Part shown: one piece after another, positions 54,369-61,978 of the stretch
Layout: the number at the start of each line of letters is the position of its first letter
How positions within the stretch are numbered: position 1 is the first letter of the stretch
Assembly: GCF_015221875.1 (NCBI RefSeq)
Contig: NZ_JACYGY010000001.1
Span: 2,644,501-2,708,500, forward strand
Source: Dyadobacter subterraneus
GTDB taxonomy: Bacteria > Bacteroidota > Bacteroidia > Cytophagales > Spirosomataceae
Direction of reading: 5' to 3'
DNA length: 64,000 bases
Program-made: the position numbers and the translations under genes
Notes under the pieces: model-generated
Told to the model about the DNA's origin: nothing
What the model saw: only the letters and a program-made list of their open reading frames with translations
The model's database searches: none

Positions 54369-55250
54369 TTACTTATAAATCTCTTTCCTCGCCGCTTTCA
54401 AAGTATTAGTCAACAACCCGCAAATAGTCATCAACCCAACGCCACCTGGAACCGGTGTGATGAAACTGCTTTTAGGCGCGACATCTGCAAAATTTACATC
54501 ACCTTTAATCGCAAATCCGCTTTTCTTGGTTGCATCTTCGACACGAGTAATTCCTACGTCAACAACCACAGCGCCTTCTTTGATATAATCTGCTGTCACG
54601 AATTCCGGACGACCCAGCGCTACGATAAGGATATCGGCAGTCTGACAGATTTCTTTCAGATTTTGTGTCTTGCTATGTGTAATTGTTACTGTACAGTTTC
54701 CTGGATATTCATTGCGTTGCATCAAAATGCTCATTGGCAAACCAACAATCTGGCTGCGGCCGATCACTACGCAATGTTTTCCTGATGTTTCAATTCCGGC
54801 ACGAATAAGCATTTCCAGAATACCGAAAGGCGTTGCAGAAATGTAAGCAGGAAGTCCTTTACACATTCTTCCCACATTAATCGGGTGAAAACCATCCACA
54901 TCTTTTGATGGGTCTACGGCTTCCATAATGGTATTTTCTGAAATGTGTTTTGGTAAGGGTAGCTGAACGATAAATCCATCCACATCAGGATTTTTGTTCA
55001 ATGATTCTACCGCTTCCAAAAGTTCAGCCTCGGTCGTTTCCGGTCCAAAACGTAACAGGGTTGAAGTGAAGCCAATTTCCTCGCAGCTACGGATTTTAGA
55101 AGCCACGTAAGTTTCGCTGGCACCGTCCTGTCCAACAAGAATTGCTGCCAAATGTGGTTTTTTTCCACCGCCAGCGATCCAGTTTTCAACCTCAATTTTT
55201 ATCTCTGACTTAATTTGGGCTGAAATAGCCTTTCCGTCAAGTAGTTGCAT
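54369..55250 (-). CDS. folD: Bifunctional methylenetetrahydrofolate dehydrogenase/cyclohydrolase
   Basis: A 293-residue cytosolic enzyme of one-carbon metabolism that converts 5,10-methylene-THF via 5,10-methenyl-THF to 10-formyl-THF. The catalytic and binding motifs are clear: [14 protein letters not shown] (Tyr/Lys pair), [42 protein letters not shown] for NADP and [16 protein letters not shown]. Length is normal. The next gene downstream on this strand is the XRE regulator, separated by the repeat gap. Confidence 0.98.
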   Translation of the reverse strand: MQLLDGKAISAQIKSEIKIEVENWIAGGGKKPHLAAILVGQDGASETYVASKIRSCEEIGFTSTLLRFGPETTEAELLEAVESLNKNPDVDGFIVQLPLPKHISENTIMEAVDPSKDVDGFHPINVGRMCKGLPAYISATPFGILEMLIRAGIETSGKHCVVIGRSQIVGLPMSILMQRNEYPGNCTVTITHSKTQNLKEICQTADILIVALGRPEFVTADYIKEGAVVVDVGITRVEDATKKSGFAIKGDVNFADVAPKSSFITPVPGGVGLMTICGLLTNTLKAARKEIYK

Positions 55251-55323
55251 TTCTATTTGTAAAGTATAATGATCAATTTTAAATCAATAATGCGAGTAAA
55301 ATAACCAAAGATTGTTATTACTC

Positions 55324-55351
55324 TAAAAGCTAAAAGCTAAAAGCTAAAAGC
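55324..55351 (-). repeat. Four 7-bp TAAAAGC tandem repeats at the end of the sirtuin gene
   Basis: TAAAAGC is repeated exactly four times. In the coding strand (GCTTTTA units) it encodes the last residues ELLAFSF and the stop codon of the sirtuin. Because the unit is not a multiple of three, gain or loss of a unit would change the C terminus and stop position. Confidence 0.75.
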
Positions 55352-56019
55352 TCTTTCAATTTTTCCATTCCGACAGAAGCTTTTTCCTGAATAAAAGTCA
55401 TGTTTTTTTTAAAACTAATATCAGGTTTGGCTGGGTCAATGATGTATATCGGAATGTTATATCCAACATAGTGAACAAGACCAGCGGCTGGATAAACAGC
55501 CATAGAAGTCCCTACAACTACAAAAATATCAGCCTGTTCTGTAATGTCAATAGCCACTTCCATTTTCGGAACTGCCTCTCCAAACCAGACAATATGTGGT
55601 CTGAGCTGGCTGCCCAATTCACATAAATCGCCAGTTTTCAATTCCCAGGAATCCATGGTGTAAACAAGCTCCGGATTTTTAGTGCTTTCCGACTTAAAAA
55701 GTTCGCCATGCAAATGAATGACATTTTTAGAGCCGGCTATTTCATGCAGATTATCAACGTTTTGGGTGATAATCTGCACGTCATATTCTTTTTCAAGTTC
55801 AACCAAAGCATAATGCGCCGCATTTGGTTTGACAGAAAGTGCCTGTTTTCTTCTTTCGTTATAAAAATTTAACACCAATTCCTGGTTTCTGCGCCAGGCT
55901 TCCGGTGTAGCCACGTCTTCAATCCGGTGATTTTCCCACAAACCACCACTGTCACGAAATGTATTTATTCCGCTTTCAGCACTAATTCCGGCACCTGAAA
56001 GAACTACTAGCTTTTTCAT
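55330..56019 (-). CDS. cobB: Sirtuin NAD-dependent deacylase
   Basis: A 229-residue Sir2 family enzyme that removes acetyl or succinyl groups from Lys using NAD. GAGISAESGINTFRDSGGLW, FYNERRKQ (a class III YxxR-like motif), TQNVDNLHEIAG, the catalytic HLHGEL, IVWFGEAVP and VGTSMAVYPAAGL are all present. The zinc ribbon is poor: only one Cys (GDLCELG) is found where four are usual, which suggests a zinc-independent form. The tail is encoded by 7-bp tandem repeats. It is downstream of topA on the same strand. Confidence 0.92.
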   Translation of the reverse strand: MKKLVVLSGAGISAESGINTFRDSGGLWENHRIEDVATPEAWRRNQELVLNFYNERRKQALSVKPNAAHYALVELEKEYDVQIITQNVDNLHEIAGSKNVIHLHGELFKSESTKNPELVYTMDSWELKTGDLCELGSQLRPHIVWFGEAVPKMEVAIDITEQADIFVVVGTSMAVYPAAGLVHYVGYNIPIYIIDPAKPDISFKKNMTFIQEKASVGMEKLKELLAFSF

Positions 56020-56022
56020 ATT

Positions 56023-56054
56023 GGCTTTCGGCCGTCGGCGTTCAGCTTTCGGCT
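56023..56054. repeat. Short GGCTTTCG-type repetitive spacer
   Basis: The words GGCTTTCGGC, GTCGGCGTTC and AGCTTTCGGCT repeat loosely in the topA-cobB gap. Like the repeats at 49.8 and 55.3 kb they are short-period, low-complexity DNA between genes. No function is apparent. Confidence 0.45.
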
Positions 56055-56086
56055 AGTTAATTGTAAAAAATCTGGGTCAGATCAGC

Positions 56087-58507
56087 TTAACTTTTAGTCG
56101 TTTTTTTTGCAGCTGGTTTTTTTGCGGCAGGTTTCTTTGCAGCTGGCTTTTTAGCTACCGGCGCTTTTTCTGCTGCCGCCGCTTTTGGTGCTGCTTTTTT
56201 GAAACCGCCTCTTCCAGTTGGTTTGTCAGGGGTATCGGCTGCTATCTGCAAAATCGCTTCGTAAGTCAAATCTGCTGGTTCAGTCCCTTTTGGAATTTTC
56301 AGATTGCGTTTTTCAAAAGCTACATAAGGGCCGTAACGTCCGTTAAGTACTTTAACATCAGGATTTTCTGCAAATTCCTTGATTGTTTTGTTGCTATCTG
56401 AAATACGTTTTACTTCAATGATTTCAATCAAACGATCTTCCGTAACAGCCATGGGATCGTCCGTTTTGGCAAGTGAGTAATATTTGCCGCCGTGTTTTAC
56501 ATACGGACCAAATTTTCCAACACTCACAACCATTTCTGAATCTTCAAAAAGACCAACCGTACGAGGAAGTTTAAAAAGTTCAAAAGCTTCTTCCAGCGTA
56601 ATGTTTTCCATCAGCTGACCTTTTTTCAAGCTTGCAAATTTTGGCTTATCTTCATCTTCGGCATCACCAATCTGAACATAAGGGCCATATTTCCCGATAC
56701 GTACTGTTATTTTTTTACCTGTCGCAGGATCTTCTCCAAGTTCTCTGGAAGTAAGACTTCGGTCAATTGCTTCTTCTTTTGCCTCATCCACCTTCTTATG
56801 GAAAGGCGTGTAAAAGTCAGTGATCATTTTTTGCCATGGAAGTTGTCCCTCGGCGATATGGTCAAAATCTTTTTCAACACTGGCTGTAAAAGAGTAATCA
56901 ATAATATCTTTAAAGTGATTGACAAGGAAATCATTCACAACCATTCCAGTACTTGTCGGGAATAATTTTGACTTTTCCGTTCCGTAAATTTCCTTGTTTA
57001 CTACACTTTTGATTACATCATTGGAAAGCGTCAATTCTTTAAACTCACGCTCCGTTCCTTCACGGTCTTCCTTGATAACGTATTCCCTTCTGATAATCGT
57101 AGAAATCGTCGGTGCATAAGTTGACGGACGACCGATTCCCATTTCTTCCAGTTTCTTAACCAAACTTGCCTCCGTATAGCGTGGCGGGTTACGTGTGAAA
57201 CGCTCCGTCGCTTTCATATCTGCAAGGTTAAGAATCTGGTTGATATTTAAAGGAGGAAGCATTCCTTTTTGTTCCTCATCTTCGTCATCATTTGATTCCA
57301 GATATACCTTTAAAAATCCTTCAAACTTGATAACTTCACCTTGAGCTACCAGTTCTTCGTTTGTTGTAGAAATACCAATAGTCGCAGTTGTTCTTTCAAG
57401 CTGGGCATCAGCCATTTGAGAGGCAATTGCACGTTTCCAGATCAGTTCATACAAACGCTGCTCATTACGGTCGCCGCTTCCCTGTAAAGTAGAAAAGTCC
57501 GTTGGGCGAATGGCTTCGTGCGCTTCCTGAGCGGATTCATTTTTGGTTTTAAAAACCCTTTTGTTGTAAAACTCAGGGCCGTATTCATTTGTAATTTGTA
57601 CGCGTGCTTTTTCCAAAGCCTCTTCTGACAAATTCGTCGAATCGGTACGCATATAGGATATCTTACCAGCTTCGTATAACCGTTGTGCTACGGTCATCGT
57701 TTGAAGTACGGAAAAGCTAAGCTTGCGCGAAGCTTCCTGTTGTAAAGTAGAAGTTGTAAATGGCGGAGCAGGTGTTTTTTTTGCAGGTTTTACTTCAAGA
57801 TTTTTGATTGAAAAAGTCGCTTTGATACATTTTTCTAAAAATGTCATTGCATCCGTTTCCTCAGCAAAGTTTTTAGGTAATTCAGCATTTAAAACCTTAC
57901 CATTTCCCAAATTAAAATGAGCAGTGATCTTAAAACTCCCTTTTGGTTTAAAGGAATCAATTTCCCTTTCGCGCTCCACAATTATACGTACTGCAACGGA
58001 CTGTACACGTCCTGCAGAAAGGTTCGTTTTCCCGATCCGTATCTTCTTCCATAATATAGGAGAAAGTTCATAACCCACCAGACGATCCAGAATACGACGT
58101 GCCTGCTGAGCGTTCACAAGATCTACATCTATAACACGCGGCGTGGCAATGGCATTTTGTAAAGCTGATTTGGTAATTTCACGAAATACAATGCGTTTTG
58201 TGTCATCAGGCAGCCCCAGAGCCTCTTTGAGGTGCCACGATATGGCTTCCCCTTCACGGTCGGAGTCAGTTGCAAGCCACACTTCGGCGCCTTTCGCTAA
58301 TTTTTTTAACTCATTAATGACTTTCACCTTGTCACCTGAGACTTCGTAAGACGGCTGAAAACCATTGTCCACATCGACACCCATATCATGTTCGGGAAGG
58401 TCACGTACATGCCCAAAACTGGATTTAACGATAAAGTCTGTCCCTAAATAATTTTCTATGGTTTTGGCCTTCGCCGGTGACTCTACGATCACCAGATTTT
58501 TTGACAT
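56087..58507 (-). CDS. topA: DNA topoisomerase I
   Basis: An 806-residue type IA topoisomerase that relaxes negative supercoils. The Toprim domain starts NLVIVESPAKAKTIENYLG and has ATDSDREGEAISWHL. The active-site Tyr lies in ISYMRTDSTNLS, with LSAGRVQSVAVRIIVERE before it and GRPSTYAPTISTI after. Two or more C-terminal DNA-binding repeats (GKYGPYVQIG, GKFGPYVKHGG, GRYGPYVAFEK) replace the classic zinc fingers. The tail is a Lys/Pro/Ala repeat (KKPAAKKPAAKK), often found in Bacteroidota topoisomerases. Confidence 0.98.
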   Translation of the reverse strand: MSKNLVIVESPAKAKTIENYLGTDFIVKSSFGHVRDLPEHDMGVDVDNGFQPSYEVSGDKVKVINELKKLAKGAEVWLATDSDREGEAISWHLKEALGLPDDTKRIVFREITKSALQNAIATPRVIDVDLVNAQQARRILDRLVGYELSPILWKKIRIGKTNLSAGRVQSVAVRIIVEREREIDSFKPKGSFKITAHFNLGNGKVLNAELPKNFAEETDAMTFLEKCIKATFSIKNLEVKPAKKTPAPPFTTSTLQQEASRKLSFSVLQTMTVAQRLYEAGKISYMRTDSTNLSEEALEKARVQITNEYGPEFYNKRVFKTKNESAQEAHEAIRPTDFSTLQGSGDRNEQRLYELIWKRAIASQMADAQLERTTATIGISTTNEELVAQGEVIKFEGFLKVYLESNDDEDEEQKGMLPPLNINQILNLADMKATERFTRNPPRYTEASLVKKLEEMGIGRPSTYAPTISTIIRREYVIKEDREGTEREFKELTLSNDVIKSVVNKEIYGTEKSKLFPTSTGMVVNDFLVNHFKDIIDYSFTASVEKDFDHIAEGQLPWQKMITDFYTPFHKKVDEAKEEAIDRSLTSRELGEDPATGKKITVRIGKYGPYVQIGDAEDEDKPKFASLKKGQLMENITLEEAFELFKLPRTVGLFEDSEMVVSVGKFGPYVKHGGKYYSLAKTDDPMAVTEDRLIEIIEVKRISDSNKTIKEFAENPDVKVLNGRYGPYVAFEKRNLKIPKGTEPADLTYEAILQIAADTPDKPTGRGGFKKAAPKAAAAEKAPVAKKPAAKKPAAKKPAAKKTTKS

Positions 58508-58827
58508 AATTTTTGAATTAAGATACTAGGTGGCTCTTTGGAGCTCAAATATAGGGCAGAAAGCAGCAAAAAATCAAAGTACTTGCTAAAAGGTATGTGA
58601 GAAACTTCTTTTTCGCAATTTTAAAAACATGATAATTTCATCATTTCGCTCTGAGAATTAGCAGTAGAAAGAACAAAATTTATCGTTTGCAGGTTGTACA
58701 TATACCGGCTTAGTTCATAATCATTGTAAATAAATGTAAAATACGAACCATCGCCGGCTACGTTATAAGGAATTTTGTACTTTTATGCGTTTTATTGATA
58801 ACAGATAATTTGAATCGTTGAATTACT
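58508..58827. other. Divergent gap between topA and the aconitase fragment
   Basis: A 320-nt stretch without a recognisable gene. It holds the topA promoter on the minus strand (58546-58577) and AT-rich sequence ahead of the 68-residue aconitase-like ORF, where no full TTG/TAnnTTTG pair was found. Confidence 0.6.
58546..58577 (-). promoter_or_regulatory. Promoter of topA
   Basis: On the minus strand TTG (58577-58575), 21 nt, TATATTTG (58553-58546). Both elements and the spacing fit the Bacteroidota housekeeping consensus, 39 nt before the topA start. Confidence 0.6.
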
Positions 58828-59034
58828 ATGGCTTTTGACTTAGACATGATAAAGGGTATTTATGCCCGCATGCAAGAAAGAGTAAAAGCTGCTCGGAAAA
58901 CAGGAGAGCGGCAGTTGACTTTAGCAGAAAAAATCCTATATCCTCAATCGTGGGAAGTTGCAACTGTACAGGTGTACAAAAGAAGGAAATCACAAGTTGA
59001 TTTTGCTCCAATCTGTGTTCTTCGTCAGGATTGA
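58828..59034 (+). CDS. 68-residue paralogue of the aconitase N terminus
   Basis: The ORF aligns without gaps to residues 1-68 of the acnA product starting at 61979; I count 47 of 68 identical residues. It begins [19 protein letters not shown] and includes LTLAEKILY and VDFAP before ending at QD and a TGA stop, exactly where acnA continues QDATAQ. The active-site and cluster residues of aconitase lie further on and are missing, so it cannot be an enzyme. Most base differences in the first 20 codons are synonymous (GCT/GCG, GAC/GAT, GGT/GGC, TAT/TAC), which hints that the peptide was kept by selection. It may be a remnant of a duplicated acnA or a small regulator. It is followed by acnB after 104 nt. 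Confidence 0.8.
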   Translation: MAFDLDMIKGIYARMQERVKAARKTGERQLTLAEKILYPQSWEVATVQVYKRRKSQVDFAPICVLRQD

Positions 59035-59138
59035 GAGGTCATATAGTATTATTGTAATTTTCACAACTGGTAAAGTAAAAGGGGCAGTACCCAGACTGTT
59101 TTAAAGCTGCCTATCACATTGAAAAGATTTCCATTATC

Positions 59139-61910
59139 ATGAATATTTATAAGGATTACATCCAAGAAATTGAAGAAAGAAAAGCCCAAGGACTTCATCC
59201 TAAGCCAATAGATGGCGCAGAATTAATTGGTCAGATAATTGCCCAAATTAAGGATTTGAATAACGAGTATCGGGAAGATTCTCTTAAATTTTTCATTTAC
59301 AATACATTACCAGGAACTACAAGTGCTGCCAGTGCGAAAGCAAGATTTTTAAAAGAAATCATTCTTGGTGAAGCAGTTGTAGAAGAAATATCGCCTGCCT
59401 TTGCATTAGAGTTGTTGTCGCACATGAAAGGCGGACCTTCAATCGAGGTTTTACTGGATCTTGCGCTTGGTGATAATATCACAATTGCAAAAGAGGCGGG
59501 AGATGTTCTTAAAACGCAGGTTTACCTTTATGAAGCCGACACTGACCGTTTGAAGGAAGCGTTCAAAAATGGAAACGAAGTTGCCATTGAGCTTCTTGAA
59601 AGTTATGCCAAAGGTGAGTTCTTTACTAAACTGCCAGACATACCTGAAGAAATCAAGATCGTTACTTTCATTGCCGGTGAAGGTGACATTTCAACAGATT
59701 TACTTTCTCCTGGTAACCAGGCTCATTCAAGATCTGACCGTGAACTTCATGGTTTGTGTATGATCACTCCTAAGGCACAGCAGGAAATCAAGGCGTTACA
59801 GGCTCAGCATCCTGATAAAAGCGTAATGCTGATTGCTGAGAAAGGTACAATGGGGGTGGGATCATCGCGGATGTCGGGTGTAAATAACGTAGCACTTTGG
59901 ACAGGTAAGCGTGCAAGTCCATATATTCCGTTTGTTAATATCGCTCCGATTGTTGGAGGTACAAACGGTATTTCTCCGATTTTCCTTACTACGGTTGATG
60001 TGACTGGTGGCATTGGTATTGACCTAAAAAACTGGGTTAAAAAGGTTGACGAAAACGGTGCAATCGTCCGCAATGAAAATGGTGATCCTATTCTTGAAGA
60101 GGTTTACTCTGTTGCTACGGGCACTGTTCTTACCATCAATACGCAGACAAAAAAGCTTTATAATGGCGATCAGGAACTGATCGATATTTCCAAGGCACTT
60201 ACGCCACAGAAAAAAGAATTTATAAGAGCCGGAGGATCGTATGCAATTGTATTTGGTAAAAAGATCCAGACAATCGCAGCGAAGATTTTAGGCATCGAAC
60301 CAACTACTGTATTTGCTCCTGCAAAAGAGATTTCTAATGAGGGACAAGGCCTTACAGCAGTTGAAAAAATATTTAACAGAAACGCCGTTGGTACTACACC
60401 GGGTAAAGTTTTACACGCCGGATCCGATGTCCGTGTTGAAGTTAATATCGTAGGTTCGCAGGATACAACAGGTCTTATGACTGCTCAGGAGTTGGAATCA
60501 ATGGCCGCAACAGTCATTTCACCAATTGTTGATGGAGCATATCAGTCGGGTTGTCATACGGCTTCGGTATGGGATAAAAAAGCGCAGGCGAATATTCCAA
60601 AACTGATGAAGTTCATGAACGATTTCGGCCTTATCACTGCCCGTGACCCGAAAGGTGAATATCACTCGATGACAGACGTTATTCATAAGGTTCTTAACGA
60701 TATCACTGTTGATGAGTGGGCGATTATCATCGGTGGCGACTCCCATACCAGAATGTCAAAAGGTGTTGCTTTCGGTGCTGATTCAGGAACAGTTGCGCTT
60801 GCATTGGCTACGGGTGAGGCGTCTATGCCAATTCCGGAATCGGTAAAAGTAACTTTCAAAGGTGACATGAAGGATCATATGGATTTCCGTGATGTTGTTC
60901 ATGCTACCCAGGCTCAGATGCTTCAGAAGTTTGGTGGAGAAAATGTTTTCCAGGGCAGAATTATTGAAGTACATCTTGGAACGCTTCCTGCTGACCAGGC
61001 ATTTACTTTCACTGACTGGACTGCTGAAATGAAGGCGAAAGCTTCCATCTGTATTTCGGAAGATGATACGCTTATTGAATCACTGGAAATTGCGAAAGGC
61101 AGAATCCAGATTATGATCGATAAGGGAATGGAAAACCACAAACAGGTTCTTCAGGGATTGATCAATAAGGCTGATAAAAGAATTGCAGAAATTAAGTCGG
61201 GAGAAAAACCAGCTTTGGTTCCGGATGCTAATGCGAAATATTACGCAGAAGTTGTTATTGATCTTGACATTATCGTCGAGCCAATGATTGCAGATCCTGA
61301 TGTGAATAATAAAGATGTTTCCAAAAGATATACCCACGATACAATTCGTCCGATATCTTTCTATGGCGATGATAAAAAAGTAGATCTTGGTTTCGTCGGT
61401 TCATGCATGGTGCATAAAGGCGATTTGAAAATTGTTTCACAGATGCTTAAAAATCTGGAAGAACAGCAAGGTAAAGTTGAGTTCCATGCCCCGCTTGTCG
61501 TGGCAGCGCCTACATACAATATCGTAGAAGAACTTAAAAATGAAGGTGACTGGGATGTATTACAGAAATATTCCGGTTTCGAATTCAACGATAATGCACC
61601 GAAAGTTGCGGCACGTACTGAATATGAAAACATGATGTATCTGGAACGTCCGGGCTGTAACCTTTGCATGGGTAACCAGGAAAAAGCGGCAAAAGGAGAT
61701 ACTGTTTTAGCAACGTCGACCCGTCTTTTCCAGGGAAGAGTTGTTGAAGATTCGGAAGGTAAAAAAGGAGAGTCTTTGCTTGCGTCCACACCAGTTGTTG
61801 TTTTGTCCGCAATCCTAGGCCGAATTCCAAATATAGAAGAATATAAAGCTGCGGTGGTCGGCATTGATCTTACCAAGTTTGCACCTCCTGTTAAGCAGTT
61901 GAGCAGATAA
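59139..61910 (+). CDS. acnB: Bifunctional aconitate hydratase 2 / 2-methylisocitrate dehydratase
   Basis: A 923-residue aconitase of the B type with the N-terminal HEAT-like domain (about 1-155; YIQEIEERKAQGLHPKPIDG, DLALGDNITIAKEAGDVLKTQ) and the swivelling domain ahead of the catalytic part. Cluster and active-site features are QSGCHTASVWDKK, GGDSHTRMSKGVAFGADSG, GFVGSCMVHKGDLK and RPGCNLCMGNQEKAAKGDT, which gives the [4Fe-4S] Cys residues. It isomerises citrate to isocitrate in the TCA cycle and can act in the methylcitrate cycle. It is followed by acnA after 68 nt, so the cell has two aconitases in tandem. Confidence 0.98.
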   Translation: MNIYKDYIQEIEERKAQGLHPKPIDGAELIGQIIAQIKDLNNEYREDSLKFFIYNTLPGTTSAASAKARFLKEIILGEAVVEEISPAFALELLSHMKGGPSIEVLLDLALGDNITIAKEAGDVLKTQVYLYEADTDRLKEAFKNGNEVAIELLESYAKGEFFTKLPDIPEEIKIVTFIAGEGDISTDLLSPGNQAHSRSDRELHGLCMITPKAQQEIKALQAQHPDKSVMLIAEKGTMGVGSSRMSGVNNVALWTGKRASPYIPFVNIAPIVGGTNGISPIFLTTVDVTGGIGIDLKNWVKKVDENGAIVRNENGDPILEEVYSVATGTVLTINTQTKKLYNGDQELIDISKALTPQKKEFIRAGGSYAIVFGKKIQTIAAKILGIEPTTVFAPAKEISNEGQGLTAVEKIFNRNAVGTTPGKVLHAGSDVRVEVNIVGSQDTTGLMTAQELESMAATVISPIVDGAYQSGCHTASVWDKKAQANIPKLMKFMNDFGLITARDPKGEYHSMTDVIHKVLNDITVDEWAIIIGGDSHTRMSKGVAFGADSGTVALALATGEASMPIPESVKVTFKGDMKDHMDFRDVVHATQAQMLQKFGGENVFQGRIIEVHLGTLPADQAFTFTDWTAEMKAKASICISEDDTLIESLEIAKGRIQIMIDKGMENHKQVLQGLINKADKRIAEIKSGEKPALVPDANAKYYAEVVIDLDIIVEPMIADPDVNNKDVSKRYTHDTIRPISFYGDDKKVDLGFVGSCMVHKGDLKIVSQMLKNLEEQQGKVEFHAPLVVAAPTYNIVEELKNEGDWDVLQKYSGFEFNDNAPKVAARTEYENMMYLERPGCNLCMGNQEKAAKGDTVLATSTRLFQGRVVEDSEGKKGESLLASTPVVVLSAILGRIPNIEEYKAAVVGIDLTKFAPPVKQLSR

Positions 61911-61978
61911 ATTCTGTTTAACTGTCCTCGGTGGTTCGGTTTTTGATAAGTAAATGTGTAGACATTAATTTAATTATT

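Noticed and set aside
49391..56019. Defence island (EVE protein, XRE regulator, Sir2 protein)
   Set aside because: The genes are interrupted by menB, menE and folD, the sirtuin is a plain CobB-type single domain, and no nuclease, toxin or restriction gene is present.
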